Shown here: positions 23,450 to 35,400 of the stretch, piece by piece | Position numbering within the stretch: the first letter of the stretch is position 1 | How the letters are laid out: each line of letters opens with the position of its first letter | NCBI GenBank assembly: GCA_947683425.1 | Contig: CANTUQ010000017.1 | Location: 372,001 to 436,000 of the forward strand | Direction of reading: 5' to 3' | Origin: Excoecaria cochinchinensis | Taxonomy: Eukaryota; Streptophyta; Magnoliopsida; Malpighiales; Euphorbiaceae | Length of the DNA stretch: 64,000 bases | Program-made: the position numbers and the translations under genes | Notes under the pieces: generated by a model | Seen by the model: only the letters and a program-made list of their open reading frames with translations | Told to the model about the DNA's origin: nothing | Databases searched by the model: none

Positions 23450-23776
23450 GTCACGGTGGTAATCAATTCCATTGCCACCGTGACATACCACCACTCAAAA
23501 CAGAATGTAGGCTTGAGGTAGGTCACGGTGGTGACCAAAACCATTGCCACCGTGACATAGCAGAACCCCAAAACAGAATGTAAAACAAAGGTAGGTCACG
23601 GTGGTGACCAATTCCATTGCCACCGTGACATACCAAAATTCCAAAACATAATGTAAATCAAAGGTAGGTCACGGTGGTAACAAAATCCATTGCCACCGTG
23701 ACATACCAAAATTCCTGGGCAGAATGCAACCCGAGCATACCTCACGGTGGTAATCAAATTGGTTGCCACCGTGACC
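23450..23776 (-). repeat. Five hairpin repeats in the Tekay 3' LTR
   Basis: GTCACGGTGG and CCACCGTGAC face each other across about 15 bases, repeated five times at a ~72-bp period (about 23450-23484, 23522-23556, 23595-23629, 23668-23702, 23742-23776; the first arm of the last copy is CTCACGGTGG). Stems are conserved while spacers vary. The other LTR carries the same set at 30385-30711. Confidence 0.93.
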
Positions 23777-24657
23777 CATGCCCTGTTGCGATAATTCCCA
23801 GCGAAACATCCCCAAATTGCAACCATAAACTCAAACTCTATACTTCGCATTCCACACAATTCACTTCAAATTAACCATATTCACATCATACAAGTACAAA
23901 TCCACTCATCATAGTTCATCAATTTCACAAAAATAGCAACCATCAATATTCATTCAAAACACAATTACACAAACGTTCCCAAACCTCTTTTCCTCAGCTC
24001 CTAATCGCGAGCTCCGCTTCCGCTAGCAATTCCCTTTCCTTTATCCGGTCTAGGAGCCTCCTCTGAATCATAAACCCATAACAATCAAGATCAATTCTAA
24101 AACAACCCATATATCTAAATAATTATAAACTAAAACCTAGAAAAGAGAAAGAAGAAGAATCTAAAACACCCATAACCCAAACTCACCTATAAGCTTCCAA
24201 ATCCACAAGCTAATCAACTCAAATTACTTAATTAAGGAAGAGGGAGCAGATTATGTAAAGAAAAGGAAGAACAAAGGAGAAAGAAGAAGAAGAAGAAGGA
24301 AATGGCGTGAAGAGAAGAGGGAGAACGGGAAAACCAAAAGGAAAAGCTGAAATCTCTATCACCACCAACCTCATAAATGCTAGCCTATCCACTTTGCCAC
24401 TTGTCCAACTCTCCAAAAGACACATGTCCTAAATCATACCCTACTCCCATACTCTATTAAACACTCTAGGCTATCTCTAATTCATACTTAATTTCCATAC
24501 ACTCACTTATACCCTACACTAGCCTATCTCCTCTTCTCAACTCAAATTAATACACTTAAATTAAATAAATAAACCAATTAAACACTTACATACAACATAT
24601 AAAAATGCACACATACAAACACGGACAGGCTCAAACTACTGGGGTGGTTTTGGGGTG

Positions 24658-26766
24658 TTACAATACTCCCCCACTTAACAGAATTTCGTCCTCGAAATTC
24701 TTACCTGCTTCAAACAACTGAGGGTATTGCAATCTCATAGCTTCTTCTGGTTCCCATGTAGCTTCTTCAATACCGTGATGCTGCCATAAAACTTTGACTA
24801 ACGGTATCTGCTTATTCCAAAGCTGTCTGATTTCCCTATCCAAAATCCTCTTCGGTTCTTCATCAAAAGAAAAGTCTGACTGAATCCTAACATCTTGCAC
24901 TGGTAGCACATGCGAAGGATCTGACCGATATCTCCGAAGCATAGACACATGAAAAACATCATGTAGTCTAGCTAACTCCATAGGCAAAGCTAATTGATAT
25001 GCTACTGGACCTACTTTCCTTAGGATCTCATACGGTCCAATAAAACGTGGACTTAATTTGCCTTTCTTTCCAAAACGGAGAACCTTACGCCACGGTGACA
25101 CTTTGAAGAAAACCTTATCACCCACTTCATACTGAATGTCTCTGCGCTTCAAGTTAGCATAAGAACGCTGTCGGTCCTTAGCTGCCTTCAAGTTTCGTTG
25201 TACAACCCTCACTTTCTCTTCAGTATCCCGCACTATATCCGGACCTATCATAGCTTTTTCTGACAGTTCAGTCCAACATACTGGTGTTCTGCATTTCCGT
25301 CCATACAGTGCTTCGTAAGGAGCCATACCAATGCTTACCTGGTAACTGTTATTATACGCAAATTCCATCAAAGACACATACCGATCCCAGCTTCCTGAAA
25401 ACTCTAAAGCACAACTTCGGAGCATATCTTCTAAAATCTGAATAACCCTCTCTGACTGACCATCAGTCTGCGGATGGAAAGCAGTACTGAAATTTAACCG
25501 TGTTCCCAAGGCTACCTGAAGTTCCTTCCAAAACTTGGATGTAAAACGAGGATCTCGGTCTGATACAATGGATAGTGGAATCCCATGCAATCGGACTATC
25601 TCATTCACATAAAGTTTTGCCAACTTGTCCATCGAATAATCTACTCGCATTGGTAGAAAATGTGCAGACTTCGACAACCGATCCACAATAACCCATACCG
25701 AGTCATGCTTACGCTGAGTCATAGGAAGACCAGATACAAAATCCATCGTGATGTCATCCCATTTCCATTGAGGAATGGGTAAGGGATGAAGCAATCCCGA
25801 TGGCACTTGATGCTCGGTTTTCACTTGCTGACAAGTAAGACACCTTGAAACAAACTCTGTTATCTCTCTTTTCATTCCTGGCCACCAATAAAATTGCTTC
25901 AGGTCTTGATACATTTTGTCTCCACCAGGATGCATAGTGAAAACTGATGAATGAGCTTCTTGCAACAGTTTCTTTCTTAATTCACCCACATTAGGTACAC
26001 ATAACCGATTACCATGCCTCAACACTCCCTCACTGTCTAATAAATATTCAGTACGCTTGCCTTCTTTCACTGCTTGACAAACACGCTGAAGCACATGATC
26101 ATCTAACTGAGCCTTTGCAATTTCTGATCTCAAACTTGGTTTAACTTTCAGTTGAGCAATCAAAGCACCTTCAGAATCAAATCTCCATCTACCTCTACTA
26201 GCCAGTAATGCAGACAAAGATTTCCTACTAAGAGCATCTGCCACCACATTAGCTTTACCCGGATGATAGTCAATGATACAGTCATAATCCTTGAATAGCT
26301 CTAACCATCTCCGCTGTCTCAAATTCAACTCCTTCTGAGTTAACAAATACTTGAGACTCTTGTGATCGGTGAAAATCCTACATGTTTCCCCATACAAGTA
26401 GTGTCGCCAAACCTTAAGCGCAAACACTACCGCTGCCAACTCCAAATCGTGAGTCGGGTAATTCCGCTCATGAGGCTTCAACTGTCTTGATGCATAAGCT
26501 ACCACTTTATTCCCTTGCATCAGAACACAACCTAACCCAATTCCCGAAGCATCACTGTACATAGTGTATTCCTTATCCGAAACTGGCTGTGTGAGCACAG
26601 GAGCTTTAACCAATAACTCTTTCAACCGATCAAAACTGGCTTGACACTTGTCAGTCCAAACAAACTTGACATCCTTCCGAAGTAGCTTGGTCATAGGAGA
26701 TGCTAACACTGAGAACCCCTGAACAAACCGTCGGTAATACCCTGCTAATCCAAGAAAACTTCTTAC
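24658..26766 (-). pseudogene. Tekay pol, C-terminal part: RNase H, integrase, chromodomain
   Basis: Follows the in-frame stop at 26767-26769 and is open for 683 residues from 26709. RNase H: YSDASGIGLGCVL, the Glu of HDLELAAVVFAL, TDHKSLKYLL and VADALSRKS supply the acidic residues. Integrase: an H-H-C-C finger (HSSVFTMHPGGDKM ... CLTCQQVK) and a DDE core (ITMDFVSGLP, IVSDRDPRFTSKFW, HPQTDGQSERVIQ with Glu). The last ~60 residues (EEPKRILDREIRQL ... VLWQHHGIEEATWEPEE) are a chromodomain-like tail that in this family targets integration to marked chromatin. The polypurine tract is inside the final codons, and the stop TAA is formed by the first LTR bases. Confidence 0.95.
24664..24676 (-). promoter_or_regulatory. 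Polypurine tract of the Tekay element
   Basis: On the - strand AAGTGGGGGAGTAT lies next to the LTR start TGTAACACC. It overlaps the last codons of pol. Confidence 0.85.
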
Positions 26767-27576
26767 TTATGGCACATTCTTCGGAGGCATCCAATTAACA
26801 ATCGCTTCAATTTTACTTGGATCAACGCGTACTCCGTCTGCTGACACCACATGTCCAAGGAAAGCTACTTCTTTCAACCAAAACTCACACTTACTGAGTT
26901 TCGCATACAGCTGATGATCTCTTAACATTTGCAATACTAATCTAAGATGTTCCTCATGTTCCTGTTGATTTTTAGAATACACCAAAATGTCATCAATAAA
27001 CACCACAACAAACTTATCCAGATACGGTCGAAAAACACGGTTCATCAGATCCATAAAGGCTGCAGGCGCGTTGGTCAAACCAAAAGGCATCACTAGAAAT
27101 TCATAATGACCATAACGCGTCCGAAAAGCCATTTTCGCCACATCTGCTTCTTTCACCCCTAATTGGTAATAGCCTGACCTCAAATCTATTTTAGAAAACA
27201 CCCCAGCTCCTCTCAACTGATCAAAAAGATCCTCAATCCTCGGCAGTGGATACTTATTCTTGATAGTCACTTTGTTAAGTTGTCGATAATCAATGCACAT
27301 CCGAAGGGTTCCATCTTTCTTCTTAACAAACAGCACTGGAGCACCCCACGGTGACACACTTGGCCGAATAAACCCTTTATCTAACAACTCCTGCAACTGA
27401 CTTTTCAATTCCTTCAATTCCATTGGAGCCATTCTGTAAGGAGCCTTAGAAATCGGAGCTGTTCCCGGAAGAATCTCTACTGACAGTTCAACTTCTCTCT
27501 CCGGAGGTAATCTCGGTAGTTCTTCCGGAAAAACATCTATAAAATCTCTTACAACCGGAATATCTTGAATCTTGAC
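26767..27576 (-). pseudogene. Tekay pol: reverse transcriptase
   Basis: Lies between two in-frame stops (27577-27579 and 26767-26769) in the same frame as gag and the rest of pol. Visible RT motifs: SPWGAPVLFVKKKDGTLRMC, DYRQLNKVTIKNKYPLPRIE, FSKIDLRSGYYQL, MPFGLTNAPAAFMDLMN and the catalytic VVFIDDILVYSK. The frame is open upstream of the first methionine (27432), back to the stop after gag-protease, as expected for one continuous polyprotein. The second stop replaces the residue after KNVP, where relatives usually have Glu. Reverse transcription from this copy would fail unless the stops are read through or the enzyme comes in trans. Confidence 0.95.
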
Positions 27577-29247
27577 TTAACCTCTTCGAGAATCTAAAAC
27601 TACAGCCAAAAACGCTTCACATCCTTTCCTAATAAATCTTCTGGCTTTCATAGCTGATACCACGTTATGCAAAGAACTACTTCCAATTCCCTTTACCACA
27701 ACAGGCATTTGATCCTTATCTTTCAAAACCATTACTTTCCTATGACAGTCCACTACCGCTCGGTGCTTATCTAACCAATCCATCCCCAAAATAATATCAA
27801 ACTCATGGAATGGCAAACAAATCAAATCCACAACAAATTCTGTACCTTGAATCATTAAAGGACACTTTCGACACACCCGATTAACCAAAACACTCTGACC
27901 CAACGGACTAGATACACAAATCTCATATTCCATCTTTTCCTCACTACCCAAACTATCCCAAAGCTTACCAGAACACACATAGGAATGGGTAGAACCCGGG
28001 TCAATCAAAACATAGACTTCAGAATCAAGCAAAGAGAACTTACCGGCAATCACTTCAGGAGCATTCTGTTCCTCTCGGGCCTTCATAGCATAAGCCCTAC
28101 CAGATGATGGCACAGGGCGATCTACTGATTCTGAGGCTTCTCTATCTCGAGACCGTCCACCACGACCTCTTCCTCTACCCCGATTACGACTTCCTTGGGG
28201 TACATTAGATCCAGCTCGGCTCCTTTCTTGTTGTCCCGAAGGGTCTCCAAGTCGGTTCGGACAATTTGCAAGTAAATGGTCCGTAGAGCCACATTTAAAA
28301 CAGCCTCCCGTTAGCCACCGACATTCACCCCAATGTTGTCTATTACAATGAGAACATCGGGGAGGACCATCTCCCCTACCTGAGCCTGATCCCCTGGAAG
28401 AACCCTGTCTCCTCCCTCTAGGGGCCGGACTAACTGTAGATTCATCAGCAAAGTTTCCTTGCGATTCCCTCGATCTCTTGCCTGAAGAAGAACCACCTCT
28501 TGCAGACTTTCTTCTTTGCGCCTTTTCTCTCAATATATTCTCAGAACGCTCCGCCCTCAAGGCTGCTTGAACTAACTGATAATACCTCACATTTGGAGCC
28601 GACATCAATGATATTAACATCACCTTTAAAGACTCATTCAAGCCTGCTTCAAAATGCTGACATCGAAACTCTTCTGTAAGAACCCTTGGCGGCGCATACT
28701 TACTGAGCTTATTGAACTCATCCTCATACTCAGCCACAGACATTGTTCTTTGCTTAAGAGTGAGAAACTGTGCCCACTTAGCATCCTTATAAGCTTTAGT
28801 CACATACCGAGTCTGAAACTCACCCTCAAAGAACTCCCATGTTATCGGTTCAGGAACTTGCGGTTGACTAATCACCAACCTCCACCAATCATAGGCAGAA
28901 CCTTGTAACAAAGACAAGGCACACTCCACTTCTTGCTCCGGCGGGCATCTTATCTCCTTAAGTACTCTGGATGTCTTTTCTAACCACATCTCTGCCTTGT
29001 TAGATTCATCTATACCAGTACCAAAGAAATCCTCTGCACCATGCTTTCTTAACCTCTCAATAGGTGCACTTGGCGCCGTTACCCTTTCCAATACTCTTGT
29101 CATACTCTGAAGCATCGCTTCCATTGGTCCCAAAGGCACCTCAGGATAACCTCTAGGAGGTTGAGCCGGACCAGAAACTGAAGGATCCTGCTCTTGGGGA
29201 TTCGCACTTTCCGCTGACCCCTCAAGCGATCCACGAGCGGACTCCAT
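27577..29247 (-). pseudogene. Tekay gag and protease
   Basis: 556 residues, open from the ATG at 29247, about 90 bp after the PBS. Residues ~60-240 are the retrotransposon gag core (EMWLEKTSRVLKEIRCP ... YDWWRLVISQPQ ... FNKLSKYAPP). An arginine/glycine/serine-rich basic stretch follows, then the zinc knuckle CFKCGSTDHLLANC near residue 320. The aspartic protease is at about 400-500 with VLIDPGSTHSYV (active Asp) and a second-lobe FDIILGMDWL. It ends at a TAA at 27577-27579, but homology to the RT linker continues in frame beyond it, so this stop is a mutation and not the normal gag end. The small ORFs on the other strand are shadows. Confidence 0.95.
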
Positions 29248-29336
29248 TACTACAAAACATAAACGCAGTGCGCATCAGGCCAACACAACTCCAACACTAG
29301 CTAACATACTGAAACCCAATAACATCTAAACCTAGT

Positions 29337-29348
29337 GCTCTGATACCA
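29337..29348 (-). promoter_or_regulatory. Primer-binding site of the Tekay element
   Basis: TGGTATCAGAGC on the - strand, five bases inside the 5' LTR edge. It is complementary to the 3' end of plant initiator tRNA-Met. Confidence 0.92.
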
Positions 29349-29353
29349 CCTAA

Positions 29354-31597
29354 TGTCACACCCCAACCTATACCAAGGAGACTTCCAAACAGATTGGAGG
29401 TTCGAGAAGGCTCCCTGGATAGATAGGAGTGTCACATCCCACTAGTACAAACATGCAAACATTACATAAATATAGCGACAAATCAGAGATAATTAAAATC
29501 TTTAAAACAGAGAAGAGTGATACTGAACAAAATATATACTTCATTAATATACCAAAAGAAAATCTTTACATATTACAAAAGGACCAAATTTACAAAAGCC
29601 CAAGATACACTGTTCCAAAAGGGCTAACAAAACATTACATCTATTACAAAAAGAAAAGGAAAGCCTATACTATAAGGCACCCAAATCTCTAGTTGCGTTG
29701 GCCTTCCCGATGCGACACGCCCAGAATATGCGTACCAAAACCTTCCACACCTGCACGGATAAACACCCGTGCTAAGCGAAATCGCTTAGTGGGGAAAACA
29801 CAAAATGCATAACCGCCACTCACAGTGACGATGACAGAAAACATATGATAACAATACGATTATGGGCATATAATCATAAATAGTTAATTCAAATATTGAC
29901 ATTCATATTCAATAGTTCATGTACAAAACACAATGACACCTGCATAATCATAATGAGTGGATAACGAGTACATATAGATACTTGAGAGTATCGATATCGT
30001 CTTATGAACATATAGATACCGAAGGTATCGAACCATTCTTTTTATTTTGTTTTCAAATTGTTTTTACGTGGAATCTTAAGAAAGATTCAGACAGAGGGAT
30101 CGCGAGGATCCAATCGTGGGACCTGATCAGGGTCCAAAGTCGTACATATAGCTGCAGCGGCACAAAGCTCTATTAGGCATGCCTAACTATCCACTTATTT
30201 GGTTTGCAGGTTACGATCAAATAAATTAAATCTACAAATCATACAGAAATCATCGATTATTCAAAACAATGGATACCCTATCAGAACGAAGCATTAATCC
30301 AATGTTGATATGAATATAAATTCATTAATTCCACACTCAAACTTTGCGTTTAACAAATAAATATTCAATACCAAATAAGGGTGGGTCACGGTGGTAATCA
30401 ATTCCATTGCCACCGTGACATACCACCACTCAAAACAGAATGTAGGCTTGAGGTAGGTCACGGTGGTGACCAAAACCATTGCCACCGTGACATAGCAGAA
30501 CCCCAAAACAGAATGTAAAATAAAGGTAGGTCACGGTGGTGACCAATTCCATTGCCACCGTGACATACCAAAATTCCAAAACATAATGTAAATCAAAGGT
30601 AGGTCACGGTGGTAACAAAATCCATTGCCACCGTGACATACCAAAATTCCTGGGTAGAATGCAACCCGAGCATACCTCACGGTGGTAATCAAATTGGTTG
30701 CCACCGTGACCCATGCCCTGTTGCGATAATTCCCAGCGAAACATCCCCAAATTGCAACCATAAACTCAAACTCTATACTTCGCATTCCACACAATTCACT
30801 TCAAATTAACCATATTCACATCATACAAGTACAAATCCACTCATCATAGTTCATCAATTTCACAAAAATAGCAACCATCAATATTCATTCAAAACACAAT
30901 TACACAAACGTTCCCAAACCTCTTTTCCTCAGCTCCTAATCGCGAGCTCCGCTTCTGCTAGCAATTCCCTTTCCTTTATCCGGTCTAGGAGCCTCCTCTG
31001 AATCATAAACCCATAACAATCAAGATCAATTCTAAAACAACCCATATATCTAAATAATTATAAACTAAAACCTAGAAAAGAGAAAGAAGAAGAATCTAAA
31101 ACACCCATAACCCAAACTCACCTATAAGCTTCCAAATCCACAAGCTAATCAACTCAAATTACTTAATTAAGGAAGAGGGAGCAGATTATGTAAAGAAAAG
31201 GAAGAACAAAGGAGAAAGAAGAAGAAGAAGAAGGAAATGGCGTGAAGAGAAGAGGGAGAACGGGAAAACCAAAAGGAAAAGCTGAAATCTCTATCACCAC
31301 CAACCTCATAAATGCTAGCCTATCCACTTTGCCACTTGTCCAACTCTCCAAAAGACACATGTCCTAAATCATACCCTACTCCCATACTCTATTAAACACT
31401 CTAGGCTATCTCTAATTCATACTTAATTTCCATACACTCACTTATACCCTACACTAGCCTATCTCCTCTTCTCAACTCAAATTAATACACTTAAATTAAA
31501 TAAATAAACCAATTAAACACTTACATACAACATATAAAAATGCACACATACAAACACGGACAGGCTCAAACTACTGGGGTGGTTTTGGGGTGTTACA
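29354..31597 (-). repeat. 5' LTR of the Tekay element
   Basis: 2244 bp, differing from 22419-24662 at the four positions I could find. It contains the same parts at +6935: twin hairpins 29754-29789, hairpin ladder 29977-30135, palindrome 30173-30186, five hairpin repeats 30385-30711 and the donor-like site at 31121. Directly followed by target duplication ACTAA. Confidence 0.97.
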
Positions 31598-31602
31598 ACT
31601 AA

Positions 31603-32438
31603 GCTAATTAAATTATTGGTAAGATTATTATCTACTTATATATTTATATTAATTGGAAAAATTTCATTATAAACTCATATATTTATATTAATGGGTAAAA
31701 TTTCATTATATACTCATATAATTGTATTAATTGGTAAAATTTTATTGATACAATAATTGTATATATATAATTATATTATTAAAATACATCATCAATTACT
31801 CATATAAGTATTATGCTAAAAATAAATGAGTGCTGGTTGAATGATGCCAAAAATAAATTAAATTATTGATAAGGTGATTAATATTATATACTCATACATT
31901 TACATTAATTGGTAGATTTCATAATAAATAATAACTATATATAAATACATTTTTAATTTACATATTCATATAAAATTTGTGAATAAAATAAATAAGTTTT
32001 AGTTGAGTGGCACTAAAAGTAAATAAAAGTAATTACATATTTATATAGATATAATAATTAAATTTATCTTATTAATAATTAAAATATCTATTTTAATTTA
32101 TTAACTATTTATTATATTAATTTCATACGTTAAAATAATTAATACAAATAATTATGAAGTTAAATTTATATAATAAAAATTATAAATACTATTTATATAA
32201 AAGTTACTAGTATAAATATTCGGTTCTTTCGGTCCAATTCGGTTTCAGAACAGTTCGGTACAGTTCAATACAGTTTTAGGTCCGGTTCCAGTACAATTCG
32301 GTTCGGTTCTAATAAAAAGGCAACAGTACAGTTCGGTTTGGTTCTCGTAAAAAAAGTCAACAGTACAATTCGGTTCTAGATCTTTTTCTTCGGTATTTCG
32401 GTTCGGTACAGGAAGATCCAGACCCGTGTACACCCCTA
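31603..32438. other. AT-rich right part of the hAT with subterminal repeats
   Basis: No gene. 31603-32215 is AT-rich and matches, inverted, the deletion copy at about 54130-54710. 32220-32425 is dense in TTCGGTACAGTTCGG-type words, which form the subterminal repeat block before the TIR. Confidence 0.8.
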
Positions 32439-35400
32439 GTCACAGCCATTAGGGCGTGATTCGGCCATGACTCGACCTTTTCAGCCTTGACTCGCCTGTG
32501 ACTCAATCCTGGCATTCATTCTGCCTCGCGCATGTGTCATGCCTTCTCCATTATTCCTCCTCCATGCATGTTGCGCTTTCCTCGCCAACCCATCCCTCAC
32601 GTCGCCTCGCATGGCAATTTAATTGTTATGGCCACTGTTATCTTTTTTGCATACATTTTGACATTGCTTTTTCTTCATCTTATTTCCTTATGTATCATAT
32701 ATTGCATTTTGCATTTTTTCCTACTTCTATTTAATTAGCTTTTAAATATATATTGCATGTCATAAGAATTTATTTTTTTTCTATTTTTATAATGTTGTTC
32801 ATAATTTTCTTTGTTCTTGAGCACCAAACAAATAATATTGTTTTGTAATTTAAAACCAAAAATAGAGGAAAAAGGGAAAGGCCACAAAGCACTGGATCTT
32901 TGATCTTTGAGTAGCCAATTTGAGGGTAATATTCTTGAGCCCCTAAGATTTATTCATCTAGTGTTTAGGATTGTTAACTTACAGTAAATATTTATTTCCC
33001 TCTTTTATGCCTAATTTTCTTGGTTCTTTTATTTCTTTGATTCTTGCTTTCTTGGGTGTTATTTCTTGGTTTTTCTTATGATTTCATTCATTAATCCATA
33101 AAAACCTCTTAAAATTGTGTAAAAATTAAGTTAACAGGTTAGTTGATTTTTACTGTTCATTGTCTTCCTCCTCTCTTTGTTTCTTTCCTGTCATCTTTCT
33201 CATTTATTTTGATCACTTAATTTAAGTATGTTAATTTGTTATTTCTTATTATTTGTTTTATTTTGATCATTAATCCTTAAAAACACATTACATTCATGCT
33301 AAAATTGAGTAAATGAGATTTTAGAATTTTACTATTTATCATCTTCTACCTTGGATTCAAAATTTCAAATTCTTTATTTCCTGGTTTAATCTTAGTTTTT
33401 TCATGTAAATCATATTGGTCATGCACAAAAATTAGCTTTTCAACTTTTCCATGCATTAAAATGGCTTAAAATTTCATTTTGAATCATCTCGATGACTGAT
33501 GGCATCATTCCAGTGTTAGGAGTGATATTATGGGTTGAGTCACAACCATTAGGGCGTGATTCGGCTATGACTCGACCTTTTCAGCCTTGACTCGCCTGTG
33601 ACTCAGTCCTAGCATTCATTCTGCCTTGCGCGTATGTCATGCCTTCTCCATTATTTCTCCTCCATGCATATTGCACTTTCCTCGCCAATCCATCCCTCAC
33701 GTCGCCTCGCATGGGAATTTAATTGTTATGGCCACTGTTATCTTTTTTGCATACATTTTGACATTGTTTTTCTTCATCTTATTTCCTTATGTATCATATA
33801 TTGCATTTTGCATGTTTTCCTACTTCTATTTAATTAGCTTTTAAATATATATTGCATGTCATAAGAATTTATTTTATTTTCTATTTTCATAATATTGTTC
33901 AAAGTTTTCTTTGTTCTTGAGCAGCCAAAGAAATAATATTGTTTTGTAATTTAAAACCAAAAACAGAGGAAAAAGAGATAGGCCATGAAGCATTGGATCT
34001 TTGATCTTTGAGCAGCCAAATTGAGGGTAATAGTGTTTAAGATTGTTAAGTTACTGTAAATATTTATTTCCCTCTTTTACGCCTAATTTTCTTTGTACTT
34101 TTTTTCTTTGATTCTTGCTTTCTTGGGTGTTATTTCTTGGTTTTTCTTATGATTTCATTCAATAATCCATAAACACCTCTTAAAATTGTGTAAAAATTAA
34201 GTTAATAGGTTAGTTGATTTTTACTGTTCATTGTCTTCCTCCTCTCTTTGTTTATTTCCTGTCATCTTTTGATTTTCTTATTTCTTTGAATCACTTAATT
34301 TAATTTTCTTAACTTGTTATTTCTTATTATTTGGTTTATTTTGATCATTAATCCTTAAAAACACATAATGAGAATTTAGAATTTTACTATTCATCATCTT
34401 CTACCTTGGATTCAAAATTTTAAATTCTTTATTTCCTGGTTTAATCTTAGTTTTTTCATGTAAATCACGTTGTTCATGCATAAAAATGAGCTTTTCAACT
34501 TTTTCATGCATTAAAATGGCTTAAAATTGCATTTTGAAACATCTCGAGGACTGATGGCATTATTTCAGTGTTGAGAATGATTTTTTGGGTTGAGTCACAG
34601 CCATTAGGGTGTGATTCGGCCGTGACTCGGCCTTTTCAGCCTTGACTTGCCTATGATTCGTTCCTGGCATTCATTCTGCCTCAAGCGTGCGTCATGCCTT
34701 CTCCGTTATTCCTCCTGCACGCATGTTGTGCTTCCCTCGCCAACCCATCCCTCACGTCGCCTCGTATGGCAATTTAATTGTTATGGCCACTTTCATATTT
34801 TTTGCATACATTTTGATGTTCATTTTCTACAACTTATTTCCTTATATATCATATAATGCATTTTGCATTTTTTCCTACTTCTGTTTAATTAGCTTTTAAA
34901 TATATATTGTATGTCATAAGAATTTATTTTATTTTCTATTTTCATAATATTATTCATAATTTTCTTTGTTCTTGACCAGCTAAAGAAATAATATTGTTTT
35001 GTAATTTAAAACTAAAAACAGAGGACAAAGGGAGAGGCCACGTACGAAGCACTGGATCTTTGATCTTTGAGCAGCCAAATTGAGGGTAATATTCTTAAGC
35101 CCCCAAGATTTATTCATCTAGTGTTTAGGATTGCTAAGTTACTATAAATATTTATTTTCCTCTTTTATCCCTATTTTTCTTGGTTCTTTTATTTCTTTGA
35201 TTCTTTCTTTATTGGGTGTTATTTCTTGGTTTTTCTTATGATTTCATTCAATAATCCTTAAAAACCTCTTAAAATTGTGTAAAAATTAAGTTAATATGTT
35301 AGTTAATTTTTACTGTTCATTGTCTTCCTCCTCTCTTTATTTCTTTCCTGTCAACTTTTGATTTTCTTATTTCTTTGGATCACTTAATTTAAGTTTCTTA

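Larger units (their letters stand above)
22419..24662 (-). repeat. 3' LTR of the Tekay element
   Basis: 2244 bp, paired with 29354-31597. Read on the - strand it has a pyrimidine-rich leader-like tract (about 24300-24230), a splice-donor-like ATAG/GTGAGT (intron would start at 24186), five CpG-rich hairpin repeats (23450-23776), the palindrome TTAGGCATGCCTAA (23238-23251), a ladder of small hairpins (23200-23042) and two abutting hairpins (22854-22819). The small ORFs inside occur identically in both LTRs and are not genes. Confidence 0.97.
22419..31597 (-). mobile_element. Tekay/Del-type chromovirus (Ty3/Gypsy), nearly complete and young
   Basis: Two 2244-bp LTRs (22419-24662 and 29354-31597) flank the interior, with the 5-bp target duplication ACTAA at 22414-22418 and 31598-31602. 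On the - strand the LTR starts TGTAACACCCC and ends GTGTGACA. The order PBS, gag, protease, RT, RNase H, integrase, chromodomain, PPT is standard for a chromovirus. I found four differences between the LTRs (22629, 23586, 23720, 24021 against +6935), about 0.18%, so insertion was recent. The single polyprotein frame carries two in-frame TAA stops. Confidence 0.96.
17250..32438. mobile_element. hAT DNA transposon, with a Tekay element nested inside
   Basis: Perfect terminal inverted repeats TAGGGGTGTACACGG (17250) and CCGTGTACACCCCTA (ending 32438) are flanked by the 8-bp target duplication GTCACAGC at 17242-17249 and 32439-32446. Subterminal regions are packed with TCGGTACAATTCGGT-type words in both orientations, likely transposase-binding sites. 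The interior holds a broken hAT transposase on the - strand. The Tekay retrotransposon at 22419-31597 inserted later; without it the transposon is about 6.0 kb. The array of LTR B continues unbroken on both sides. Confidence 0.96.

Noticed and set aside
23450..23776. Regularly spaced repeats resembling a CRISPR array
   Set aside because: The repeats are inverted-repeat units inside an LTR, occur identically in both LTRs, and the organism is a plant.
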